A DNA stretch of 64,000 nucleotides from Solenopsis invicta. Its lineage: Eukaryota > Arthropoda > Insecta > Hymenoptera > Formicidae. Both the position numbers and the translations under genes were made by a program. Under the pieces are notes generated by a model. The model was not told where the DNA came from and did no database searches. It saw only the letters and a program-made list of their open reading frames with translations. Of the stretch, positions 28,117 to 39,529 are shown in pieces. Location: contig NC_052666.1 in assembly GCF_016802725.1 (NCBI RefSeq), forward strand, positions 30,966,997 through 31,030,996. Direction: 5' to 3'. Within the stretch, counting starts at the first letter, position 1. Each line of letters begins with the position of its first letter.

Positions 28117-29972
28117 TAAAATTTCATATCCTGTTAGGGCTTAATCGGCAGGATCTTTTCCAGCGCGACCAACAGCCCGCGCCTCACGTAATGGCGCACG
28201 ATCCGTGGTATAATCGGCATATTATACGTGATATTCCGAGACGCGCGTGATATTAACGGGAGCGTAAAGTATCTTGTTCTCTCCTTACACGCGCGCCGCA
28301 TTAGACACATTAGCGCGTGTGGAAGACGTATGGTGCTACATGCTATTACACGTGGATAAGCGCCGCCGGAAGAGTCGTCCCGAACCAGAGCGTCGCGGAA
28401 CTTCTTACCGCTTCCTAAAAGTTAATTATTATAATCGCCGCGGTTGTGCGAAATTAATTGCGCCGACCGCGCTGACGAGATGCGGTAATCCCCGACGCTG
28501 TGCGCAACCTGTTCTGGCCCAGCCGAGAGCTGCTCGTAAGATGGATGATCGTGCGACGTGTGTGATAAGATAGAAATTTAATATCAATTTTGATCTCTAC
28601 TTAAAAAGTACATTAATTTTGGGGATATTGTTTGTATAATTTAAATTTATTGAAATATATATATGAAAAAATATACGCGCGTTGATTGACAGCATTTTTT
28701 ACCGAATGTCTCTGGACGGTTTATAAATGATCGTGATATAATAGATCACTTAATCTTTCAAGTTTATATCATGTTGAAATATTCTGACATTTATTTGCCA
28801 TGGCAATTTTTTATCATGTTTCTGCTGCTATTAGAATGGTGATAAATAGACATTTGTGATGATAATTTCGGTGTTTGGAATTTTTCACAGTGAAATATAT
28901 ACGTGAAGTAAACCTTTATGGAATATTTTGCGTTATGTGGACTGGAAACGGGATCTGCGCTGCTAACGATACGTGGAATGCGTTTTCACGCTCCACGCAT
29001 GGTTGACCTGCGAGAAATGATTTTGTAGAGCTAGGTAAATAGCAATTTTCGCAATTTATTAAGAGTGCTCATTACTCATTAGCAAGTCCATCCTTACAAA
29101 GTTAGTTACACGTATCTTTTTATTCGCGAAACGCGAGATTCTTAAGTAGCATCACCTTATTTGTATGGAGAAATACAGTTTTCCAGGGAATAACGATAAG
29201 ACGAATTTAGAGAGAGAGAGAGAAAGAGAAGAAAAGAGCTTATTTCTAGATTTTTAAATTTTTGCATTAATTTAATAACGTAATTTAATAATAATAGGAA
29301 CCTTTTCTCGAATATAGTTAAACTAAATTAGTTAATAGTTAATTAGTTTAATAATTAAACTAAATTAAAAATGTATATCTATTATTTTTTACACTAAAAG
29401 AAAAGTAGAAATATTGAGAATCAAATATATTTTGTGATCTTTTTTTATATTTATTGATTATAAAAAATTGTAGTTGTGATGATAAAGTATATATTGCTGT
29501 AAAATGTCTTATTTTTTTATTAATTGGTTAGTTTTTTACAAATAAAATTTTTGAAATGAAATATACATTTTACAATTAAATTTTGAAGTATTTTTTTTAT
29601 AATAAATTATTTATTTAAATATTGCGAAATAAAAGTTTTATTTTTAATAAATAAATAATTTATACATATTTGGTAAGGAAATAATTTATCTTTCCGCAAG
29701 CTACGTGTTATCTCTTTAATTAGGACATATTTTGTAAAAATATATGTTATTTCATAGAATATTTCACAGCAATGTTAGTCATTAATATCAATTTATTATA
29801 ATTAAGAAATATCGAAGATAGCATCACAAGAAGCATTTAATTCTTGATATTTTGACTTTTTTCTTCAGCATAATATTTATGTATTTTAATTGAAGCATGG
29901 GGTTATACACTGAAACATACTTATAAGAGAAACGTTTACGAAATTATGAAAAATAGTGCCAGCTGTGTTCGA

Positions 29973-30010
29973 ATAATAAGTTTTATTTGGATATAATAAG
30001 TTTTATTTGG
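29973..30010. repeat. Two-copy tandem duplication, period 20
   Basis: ATAATAAGTTTTATTTGG occurs twice in a row, separated by AT. Confidence 0.95.
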
Positions 30011-31125
30011 GTAATTGATTTTCAATACAGGATTAATGTCCACTTTACTCGCACTCGATAGCATATCGCGATAACAAGGATATGCTTTTTCGACACTCTC
30101 TCGCCTTTTGTGGCGTGATGAAGGATACTTACATGGCAGTAGTAATTTATAGCGGCTGTTCGTAATTTTTATTTTCCAACAGGGTTAAGCGTTTTTACCA
30201 TAATGTGCAGTGTTTTTCTAAACAGGTTCAACGCGGCATAATGAACGCTGGGAGAATCTTTTTGAACCGGGTAAACGGATGCAGCCGTGAATTCAGCGTA
30301 TTGTTACCGGCTCCAGATCGCGTTGGAGATAGTCACTTATTAGATTCAATGCCCCGTCTCGCGTTGAGATCTGTCAGTTACGGACCGTTAAATCTTTCGT
30401 AATAGACTACGACAATTGTGCTACGATATTTATTATGTCGTTTACTTTTACAATTTAAACAAGAAATAGATACGCGTTCACGATTTATCACTGCAAACTG
30501 CACGAATAACGACGAGATAATTTAATATCAATAAATATTTATTTTTTTTTATAAAATTCTGTTCTGGATAGAAATAATAACTAAATTTGAAGGAAATAGG
30601 AAAGAGGGAAATTTATTAACTAGAATTTTCTAATTTATTACCAACGTCAATGTTGTAATAACTGCCTTATTTGATTTTTGTTCATGTATAATTGAATATA
30701 TATACAATATAATAAAAATGTGAATAGAAATACATTTTGGAGCTGAAATGCATGCGTTTATTTCTGGGTTTCTATTCATTATTGTGTGAATATGCAATCG
30801 GATATTTTTTTGAGGCGATGGACAGCCGGTTGCGCATGTCATTTCCGGTGGAACGGAATTTTCACTTTTCCATTAGAATGTAATTATCGCGAACGTGTCT
30901 CTGGAAAGCACCTGAACCATTATCCGCAGTAAAGCAAGTCATAATTTTTCGGCCACGTGACCGATACCCTACGATATCGTCCCGTAGGATCTGTGATTCG
31001 ATAAAATCGGTTCTCCGATCTCTCACGGAATACGAAAAGCCAGCAACGTGTAAAATGTAATTAACTGCGATGGAGACATTTTGGCATGCATAATTTATTT
31101 TGGATATATAGTCAATAAATATACA

Positions 31126-31150
31126 CGAAAAGAGCTCCTTGCTCTTTTCG
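31126..31150. repeat. Perfect 10-bp hairpin with 5-base loop
   Basis: CGAAAAGAGC, loop TCCTT, GCTCTTTTCG. It stands alone in AT-rich DNA. Function unknown. Confidence 0.85.
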
Positions 31151-34100
31151 TCTGCATATTAATTTAAGATTATAACGTTCGATAGTATTTATTCATGATT
31201 TAACCCCTGGAATACTGTTACCTACGTATAAAACTGATGATATTATTCATATTATCGCAGCGAATGATCATGATTCCAATAATTTAATGTATCATAGTTT
31301 ATAAAAATATATGAAAATTAAAACCTATTAGGTATCAGAAAACTTACAATAATACGATTGTTGTCGTTCAAAACTTCATCTTCTCACCGATAGACTGATG
31401 TGATTATCTCAATGACAGAGCGTCTTTCTTTCTCTGGCCTAAATTAAGCACTCGATGCACCAATGTAGTACACAAGCCAACTAGTCGCGAACGCTCTATT
31501 CCATTTACAATCCATCTTTCGGAAACGACAGACAACGTGCTCCATTTTAGCTGCCATCGCCTCTCTCGCGTGAGAAGGGATCGGTCCAAGGTCGAAGCCG
31601 AGCACTCCCAGGTAGCTTTTCCCTCCACCCTTCTCTTACGCTCTCTTTGAGGGGTATATATCACCCCCGTACGCGGCGGCTATCGGGGTGACCATCCCTC
31701 CCGCGGCGGGAGCTTCCATTGCTACCCCATGCTGTCTGCCACCCCGGAACTCGACCGGTGGTGTATCTACCCTCGAAAATCCATAGTGGACCCACCCTCG
31801 GTGGCGCCTGCGCATCTCCTGGTTTCATTTCAACGACCAATCCCTCGTTCTTGCCCTCGTCGCGGAACAGCGTCGAGCAAATACACATAAACAAAACGTA
31901 GCTAATAATATTATATTATTACGAGCAATGTATCGTATGTATTTATCTATCTCAAATACACGTCGACTGCCATTGAAAAATTAGATGTACGTGAGAAGAT
32001 TGGATAGTTCAATAGAATTAAAGATAATTCAATCACGATAGAAGAGAAAGCTGACTAGAAAAGAAAATAATACGTAACGCGATTATTTCAAACTATTTAT
32101 TATTTCAAAGTATTGCAAGAATATAAAGTTTGTTTCTCTATTTGATCCTTTAAAGATTTAAACTTCTATAATAGAGAAGTTAAGTCAATGGGTCATTTTT
32201 AGAGAAATGCTTTTTGATCTTGTTTTTCTTGTCAGTGCAGTTGTTTTTTTTTCATGTTTATTCAATCTTTGAAATATCGATCGATTATAGTTTCGAATCA
32301 TCGGCTATTTTTTGTCCACTCGTCTTCCGCTTTCCGTGCGCGCGGAAGATGGCAGTGTACAAAACAGGCTTTAATGCGAGCACCGAGGCAACCTTGACTG
32401 GGATTTACCCGCCTGATGGATTCGAGGATGGCGTGCGGTGAGAGCTTCCGACCGTCTGAACGCGCCACCTTGTAACTCATGTTATTTAATTCTAATCAGT
32501 CAGTCGCTTACGGAATTAGCCGACGAGAGAATGCGACCAATTTATAATTTCTAATCGAACAATCGATTACTAGTTAACAGTTACGTTTTCGGCACTTGCA
32601 GATACCGAGGAAATTTGTCTTCTGATCGTTGTAACACACGTGTTGTAACACGTTATTGTTGCAAAAGGATTTCTAAATTAAATTTATGCAAATCGCAACA
32701 AGTCGCGTGATATATAAACCGTAAAGCTTATACATAAACTGTGAAAAAATTTACTAATTTTTTTACAAATACGGATATAAGTGAATAATTCTTACAAATT
32801 TAACGGATGAAATGAAATAAGTTCTTATTAATTAATGTTGATTTATATTACAATGTAGGATAAATTGCCTTGCTTTTGCTTTTCCTCTTTAGTCACAAAA
32901 AAAACGCATTCTGCTCGAATATAATGCAGGAATGCGTTTTTGCCGGCACACGGAGCCTCTCGCGCGATTTTCTTCGAAAAGTCGGTGAACCTGTCTCTCC
33001 AGGAAAACGCCGTCGAAAATTACCCTGGTAGTGCTCTGGGATGAAAATTGCCAGGAGACCTTTCCTTAACGACCGCGGTAACATTGCCGGCCATTAAGCG
33101 GAGTCTGAAGTATATACACGCGTATGTTTCGAGTGTGTTATAGTGTCACGGTTCGCGGAGTCGATACGCATCTACGCAACTGGTCTAATGCTACAAATGC
33201 GTTACGCGTGTGGATTATCGGGGAGGGGCGCAAGGACTTGACACGTTATCACCTGGCCTACCTGGCCGGGCCAGAATCATGCGTCACTTCTAGCTCGATT
33301 GAAATAATCGATAAGCACTCAAGATGAAATAATCGAGCCGTTATTCTTACGTTTTATGCCGCACACGAAATAATATCATTCTCGTGTGCTAAGAAATCAA
33401 TCAAGTTTTTATTTTTTGTTTTTAAGTAACGGTTATCTTTACAAAGAATTTCTTAGCGCATTTAAAATAAACTTCTACGTACACGCGGAAAGATATGTAC
33501 TATAAACCACTTGAATTAATTAGATATTTCTTATTTCACAAATATTTCATAAGTTTATATAACCATAAATCCATCATCACTTTATCATAAATATATTCTG
33601 ATTCTTAGTAATTTAATATTTTATTCAAGAATATTAAGTTAAAATAAAAATTTGATTTGCTAATATTTTGATGTTTCTTAAAAAAAATTTTTTTTGTACT
33701 ATTCTTCAAAAAGTAAGTTTTGCTTGTGAGTTGTTGGTTTACATGGTAATAAGTACAGTATATTTTAAGACAGTTATTAAGAAAATTTTCTTTGTTAAAG
33801 ATAATTATTATTAAAGATTATTAAAAATATTAATTGAATGATCGCTTTTTTTGGCAGTAAAATTGATGCTTTTTTGCGCGTGGCAACAAATGCAAATATC
33901 AAATTTCGAATTCAATTGAATTCATTTCAATTTATTGAAGCATTCATTCGCGCGAGGTGAAACGTATACTTGAATCCAAGCAGGTATGAAAATAATATAA
34001 AATAATACACCGCGTCTAATCGAAATTAATGTTTCGAAAGGGTAGATTGACTCCGTTCCCAATATAAGTTAACAAGATCGGAGCGGTCTCGAATGTAGAA

Positions 34101-35271
34101 CGTATTTCTGTGCAGTAGTGGCGGCGTGTTGTCGATTACATAACGGCGTGTATGTTCTTCAGAGGCGGGACGCGTCGCATTGTTCCTTCGGATCTATAAT
34201 TTTTTTATCCATCTGTCATCGAGGTACAGTTACCATGCACCTACAGATAATGCTATAGCGTTGGGCCTCGTTTATATTTCCGAGGTAGCTATGATCGTGC
34301 CCACGCGGCCATGGTCCGCGTTCATACCATATGCAGTTACGTTTGCACGATTTCTCACTGCATAGATTTTTTTCGATACGCGTAAGCAGGCTTTGCCCTA
34401 TGCAAGATTGACCGACTTACTTTCACGTCATATCGCTTTGACTTCGATTGAATAATTTTGACGTTAATAATGTAATTAGAAGGCTCAGTTAAATACTAAT
34501 TAGCTAAATCTGCATATAAATAATACGTAAAATTATAAATTGGTTTTATTTACAATCTTTTTTATTGTTTTTAAGAAGAACAACCGTAAGCAATTATTTC
34601 TTGGTGCTTACATTACGTAATAAAGCGTCAAAGTATTAATTTTTGTAAAGAATAATGTAACATAATTGCAATTTTGAATTATATAATTCGAAATTAAAAT
34701 CATTATTCAAATCACGCTGCGCTTTTCTTTTTATTGTTAATTTTTAGCAATAGGATTTACAAGTTAATGTTGCGTGTGAAAAAAATTTTATTTTAATTAG
34801 CATAGTCAATTTTCTCGTGCGTTTCACAATGTTCTTCAACTGACGATTTATAGGACGTAATTTTTTAGACAGACGAAGATACTATTGTCTTCGAAAGCCG
34901 CGAATCTTCGAAAACGGTGAGCGCGGCGTACGCCCTGAAAAAGCGATGCTGTTAATTAAAATGCTTAGGGGTTAGAAGGCGTGATGAATGAGATTGTCGG
35001 TCGTATACTGCGCGACGCGGCCGCACCAAGAAGCACTCTATTAATTATTAGACGACACCAAATCCATTATCCGGGACGAGGAGTGACGGAGGTCCGCGAG
35101 GAATAATCCTATTCGAATGCTATTAGCGTTTCACCGGACGTTCGTTTTCCTTCCTCCTCGCTCTTCTTCTCCTCCTCCTCGATAAAACAAAGCTAATTAC
35201 TGGGCCCGTGGACAGGGCAGGCGCGGCACCACGGCTGCGTGGGTCCGGTATTAACCCTACGTCCCCTCCGT

Positions 35272-35288
35272 TGGGTCCATTGGACCCA
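35272..35288. repeat. Palindrome TGGGTCCA-T-TGGACCCA
   Basis: Two perfect 8-base arms around one base, in a CpG-rich patch. GGGTCC also occurs about 25 bases upstream. It could be a protein-binding site; no factor is assigned. Confidence 0.6.
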
Positions 35289-35482
35289 TATGCTTCTAAA
35301 AACGAACTTGTGGGCTGCTTCGAAACTGTCCCTCCAAGCGCAGATATTATAACGGAGAATATAAAATAAGAAGAATGATGGAGTTTCGATAATTATGTAA
35401 TTATAATAGGTTGGAATTTATAGTGTTTATGGCTAAAGTATAACAAAAAATTACAATAATACAACAAGGTAACGCTCTGAAG

Positions 35483-35778
35483 ATTTCAAATCAAATTTAT
35501 AAGTACTAAGGGTTGTAGTAGCCAAGCTGGGTAGTACAAAATTAATTAACAATTCGTCTCACTACAATCCGTGATAATTATCCGTGTAATGTGATTGATT
35601 TTTATCTATATATCTGTTAATTAATTTTGTACATTTTGCCTGCTGAGGATGACCAAATTCAAGATTGAAACGTTTAGTATATTAAAGTATAATGTTTTTA
35701 TATGAATAGTATTTATATTAGCACGTCTACTTAGCTTGGCCCCTACAGCCTTTAATAATTGTAAATTTGATTTAAAGT
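35483..35778. mobile_element. Inverted-repeat element with hammerhead-like core
   Basis: The left arm (TTTCAAATCAAATTTATAAG, then GTAGTAGCCAAGCTGGGTAG) and the reverse-complemented right arm (CTTTAAATCAAATTTACAAT, GTAGGGGCCAAGCTAAGTAG) match over about 65 bases. The interior at 35642-35672 contains CTGAGGA followed by TGACC and then GAAACG. These are pieces of the hammerhead ribozyme core seen in Penelope-like and related elements. The intervening stem no longer pairs well, so any ribozyme is decayed. Confidence 0.6.
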
Positions 35779-38700
35779 ATAATAAGAATATTTCTTTTAT
35801 TATATCTTGAATTTTTCGTAGCCAATATTAAATCATTAAATGTTAATACTTATTTGATTATAAATATTACTACATTGATTTTTAAGTTATAAGACTTCTC
35901 AATAAATGAAACTTATCTCTAATAATTCAATCTTAATACCAAAGTGTCTCTCGGGATAAAAAAGTTCCAGGTACTTTTCTGATCTGTTAGGATATAAGAT
36001 AATTTCTCCAATTTTTTTCCCGAGTGATCATAAGCAATTTTCAATATCGTGTGCAGACTGCTTGCGCATGTATCTTTGTATTACAAGATAATCTTTTTTT
36101 TACAAAAGTTTATAGCTTTGTTGAGATTTATATTTTTAAAGATTGTATCTATTTAAGAGATTTAATACCAACATGTATAAAGATAATATACGCTATGAAA
36201 TTTTAAAATGGTGTAATATGAAGAAAATTGTATATTTTTATTGAAAAATTAAATTGTACAATGAAATTAAAAATATTTATCACATTGCAAAACAAATTAT
36301 TTTAAAAATGCCCATAGAAACGCATTATAATTACAAAAAAAAGAACGTTAATACTATAATAAATAAGTGAATAAATTAATAACGCACAGAGTCCGAGCAA
36401 TAAGATATAAAAATAACAAAAGTGAAAGTGTGAGGTATAGGTAAGGCTTGTATCGCTTTGCAAGCCAAACTCTCTTAATATTTTAAAGATCACATGTTTA
36501 CGAATCTTTCTTTAAACAAAATGTCAATTGGAATAATTTCACCGAAAATTATGTCTAACATTTTTTATAATATTTACTTATAAATACTTTGGTATTTTTG
36601 CGAATGAATGCAGTGCAACACAAGATGCACGGGTGCAAAAGCCGGGAAATGAGAGGCATCGATCTCGAACGAAGCGTCTCTAGAAGCGGCAGAACTCACA
36701 GTGACATTTCATTAACACTATTTTCTTAATAACCCGCGATAAGAACTGGTCCTGCCCGCGAACCATTCCGACGTGTCCATCTCGTTTTCTTGCACAGCCT
36801 TGGCCGGCTCCTCGGGAGCACCACAAGTAAAGGCCGCGCAAAGGCCGTTAAATATATGTATATACTGCGTAAGAATAATAATTATTCCTAAGTATAGGCT
36901 TGCGCGAGAATGGCCATCGCGCGGTCAGCGCGGTGTCTTTGACGAGTCCGAGAGTATTCCGCCCTCTGGTCTCGTGATGTAGTCGTCGTTTCCCATGGTG
37001 AAAGAGCGCTTCAATTAAACAAACAGTCCCGAGCCAGATGCGTAAAATTTGATTTTACATATTAATTCCGCGGGTAGTCGATGGCGGGGAAACCGCAAAA
37101 GTCGTTAACGACATAACTTACGGTGCATTAAACGCAGCGAGAGTCAATGGACGTATTGGATCATGTGACTAAAAAGAGAGAGAAATATTTGTAATTGAAG
37201 ATAAATGAAACGCTCGTTTTGGAGCAAAGAAACTTAGAACTACTACAGAGTGCCTTGTATTTCCATAAGCGTGCACAGAGAAAAAGATATTTAAAAATTT
37301 ATTTGTGAAATATAAGTTTATCTTACTGAAATAAATCTTCATTTAAATATGGAAAGCGGAATAAATTTTTTTTCTAGCAATTAGTAAGAAAAATGAGTTG
37401 TATCTCACAGAAATGTATATTCTGTTGTCGCATCAAAATTTTTTTACGACCAATATCGAAGGAAACAAGTCTTACATTTACTTTTGGATATTTTGACTTT
37501 TTTTTCTCTGCAAATAATGCTGCAATAAAGAAAACCATATTCGCGATTAATATTCTAATAACTTAATTATCATTACGAGTTCCAATGATACTTTTAACTT
37601 TGGATGTTAACTTCCATAGTTGAGCAAATATTTGGGTTCTAATACGCAATATTTTCTCGGTATTACAGTCACATATTATTGCCAATTTTTAAGTATTCTA
37701 TATGCTTCGTTTGTTCGAAATTACAATGTTAATTTCGTTAGCGTTCCATTGCTATTGGATTGCGTGTCATATTATGTGTCATGATGCGTGTCAATGGCTT
37801 TCATATTCACGTTTTAATTACGCAGACAGCGCGATGCTTAAAAATGAAGTTTGCATGTTAATGTTTTGTAAGTTGCCGACACCACGGCGTCACACGTCGC
37901 TTCTCTTCACTGTCTCATTTGCATATTTTTAGAATGTTGAAAATTTCGCAACGTCTGTGAGTCTTTTTAGTATTTTATTTTAATCCCGAAAGATTGTTTT
38001 ATTAATTAACGAAATTTCTTGAAAGATAATCTTCTAAGATTCATCAGTTAATTTTACTTATGATAACTCATATATTTTACATTGTATATATAATTTGCTT
38101 ATTTTGCCAACAAGAAAAGAAAACGGTTTAATACTTTTTTAAGATTAACTTAACAAATAAAATAATTTGCTCCTTAAATGTGATATTAGATGAACGAAGA
38201 CGTTTCTATAAGATATTTACGTCAGATATTAACCTGCCAGTGATCGGGCCACCATGTAGTAGCCGTACTCGTCAGTTACCACTGTCACATCTACTAAAAT
38301 AACTCGTACATTTTACGCCGAATCGAGCGGTCCGCTCGCCGACGTAAATACTTCAAATTACGAGCCTGGCATGCGTATCCTCGCCTAAGGACATTGGCGG
38401 AGTGGATGCACTTACGCGTCGGCAGGGTGTCAATCAGTCCGGCTGGCACACCGGCAACTTTTAATTATCGAAATCCTGCGGGACACGGGCCGCCTGTTGT
38501 TAACGATTCGAGAAGCGCACGCTGATTCCAGTAATGAAGAGTAAAATGTAAATCCGCGCACACATAACGGTCGGCGTGCCGCCGCTCTGCCGCGAATTGA
38601 TTATTAAAGTTAATCCCCTAGTCATGGAACTCGGAACAAAAGCCCGCTGGTTATTGAACCCTCATCGCGCCACGGACCAGCAAGATCGTTGATTGCCACG

Positions 38701-38984
38701 CGTTGCAACAGCTTTATTTTTAGCAAACTGCAACGAGTCTTCCCGACACTTATAGAGCGGCGCTTCGCTGCATTTTTATTTGCAATCTCTGTTGAACAGC
38801 GATTTTCGTTAATACTAATTATATTTTTTAAAATTTGAAGTCGATTTTTTTTTTTTTTTTATATTTTTGCTCTGCAGTTCTAAGTTTTTTGCTTCAGAAC
38901 GAGCGTTTTGATTTCTAATGCATCGTCAATGTACATGTGCAATATCTATTGAAACGCTCCGGTTTTTAAATCAATTTCTTTACT
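35779..38984. other. Intron-like DNA upstream of the bHLH exon
   Basis: CpG-rich patches lie near 36620-37150 and 38220-38780. The second ends about 550 bases before the exon and contains homeodomain-type TTAAT/TAATCC sequences. A possible short-TIR element lies at 37274-37511. No coding exon was recognised here. Confidence 0.5.
37274..37511. mobile_element. Possible MITE with short terminal repeats
   Basis: The left end CACAGAGAAAAAGATATTT and the right end on the other strand, TGCAGAGAAAAAAAAGTC, share about 12 terminal bases. Internal similarity is weak. Confidence 0.3.
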
Positions 38985-39123
38985 ACTCTCTAAATTTTTT
39001 GGAGTGGAATTTCATCTAAAAGAATTCCACTCTAAAAGTGTAAAAATCCTGCCACTCTTTATCAAGACTGGCAGGATTTTCACACTTTTAGAATGGGATT
39101 TCACTCCAAAGATTTTAGAGAGT
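38985..39123. mobile_element. MITE-like hairpin element just upstream of the bHLH exon
   Basis: The ends are ACTCTCTAAA and TTTAGAGAGT. The arms share GGAGTG-AAT, CTAAAAGTGT and AAAATCCTGCCA, with a short loop around CTCTTTATCAAGAC. The left arm carries an extra stretch (CTAAAAGAATTCC). It ends about 210 bases before the bHLH exon. Confidence 0.8.
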
Positions 39124-39320
39124 AAATAATACTGTTACTCTTTATTTAAAGAATAATACGAAATTATTCGAAGAAATGCATTGTTATTTATTTCTTCTTT
39201 TAAAATTCAATGTATTTTTATAACATAACGCATTTGTCAAAGAATCTATCTTTAGTTTCTCTCTCTTCTTTCAATTTATTAAACTTTATATTAATATAAA
39301 TATTACATAAATGTGTATTT

Positions 39321-39332
39321 GTCTGATTGCAG
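39321..39332 (+). promoter_or_regulatory. Splice acceptor of the bHLH exon
   Basis: A T-rich tract followed by GCAG ends directly before the first exon base. Reading from 39334 gives the conserved LKPP residues that precede the basic region in insect Spineless, so the boundary matches the family's known exon start. Confidence 0.85.
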
Positions 39333-39523
39333 CTTAAAACCACCACAGAAAGACGGGGTGACAAAGTCGAATCCCAGCAAGCGGCATCGAGAGCGACTAA
39401 ACGCCGAGCTGGATACGCTGGCATCGTTACTTCCTTTCGAGCAAAATATCCTCAGCAAGCTGGATCGACTGAGCATCCTCAGACTCAGCGTAAGCTACCT
39501 CCGCACCAAGAGCTATTTTCAAG
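39333..39523 (+). CDS. ss: bHLH exon of the aryl hydrocarbon receptor / spineless gene (internal exon)
   Basis: This internal exon encodes 63 complete codons holding the basic region and helix-loop-helix of an insect aryl hydrocarbon receptor (Spineless). Visible hallmarks are the basic stretch KSNPSKRHRERLNAELD, then LASLLPF, the loop with a KLD motif, and helix 2 LSILRLSVSYLRTKSYFQ. In this family the protein is a nuclear bHLH-PAS transcription factor that pairs with Tango/ARNT and binds GCGTG-type sites. In flies it specifies antennal, distal leg, bristle and photoreceptor identity. The exon is bounded by a pyrimidine-rich acceptor ending in AG at 39331-39332 and a GTTAGT donor at 39524-39529. 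It starts with the last base of a split codon and ends with the first base of the next one, which fits the Val that follows Phe-Gln in the family. No PAS exon lies within the downstream 24 kb, and no convincing first coding exon was found upstream. The family and exon limits are secure; the symbol follows the fly name. Confidence 0.95.
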
Positions 39524-39529
39524 GTTAGT
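39524..39529 (+). promoter_or_regulatory. Splice donor of the bHLH exon
   Basis: CAAG is followed by GTTAGT. The reading frame meets a stop soon after the donor, and the conserved protein stops matching the family exactly at the Gln codon before it, so the exon must end here. Confidence 0.85.

Larger units (their letters stand above)
28117..35482. other. Intron-like DNA, no gene recognised
   Basis: CpG-rich patches lie near 28130-28560, 30200-30400, 31400-31880, 32300-32480, 32890-33330 and 34830-35330. The patch at 31400-31880 contains a GGTATATATCACCC sequence. A 20-base tandem duplication (ATAATAAGTTTTATTTGG) lies at 29973-30010. A GA-rich run lies near 29208-29236. The remainder is AT-rich. 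None of the short frames resembles a known protein. Confidence 0.5.

Noticed and set aside
28349..28372. DKRRRKS peptide resembling the first coding exon of spineless
   Set aside because: No GT donor consensus follows, and the surrounding residues do not match the family.
32349..32441. Short peptide frame in a GC-richer patch
   Set aside because: No acceptor/donor pair and no recognised family; not supported as an exon.
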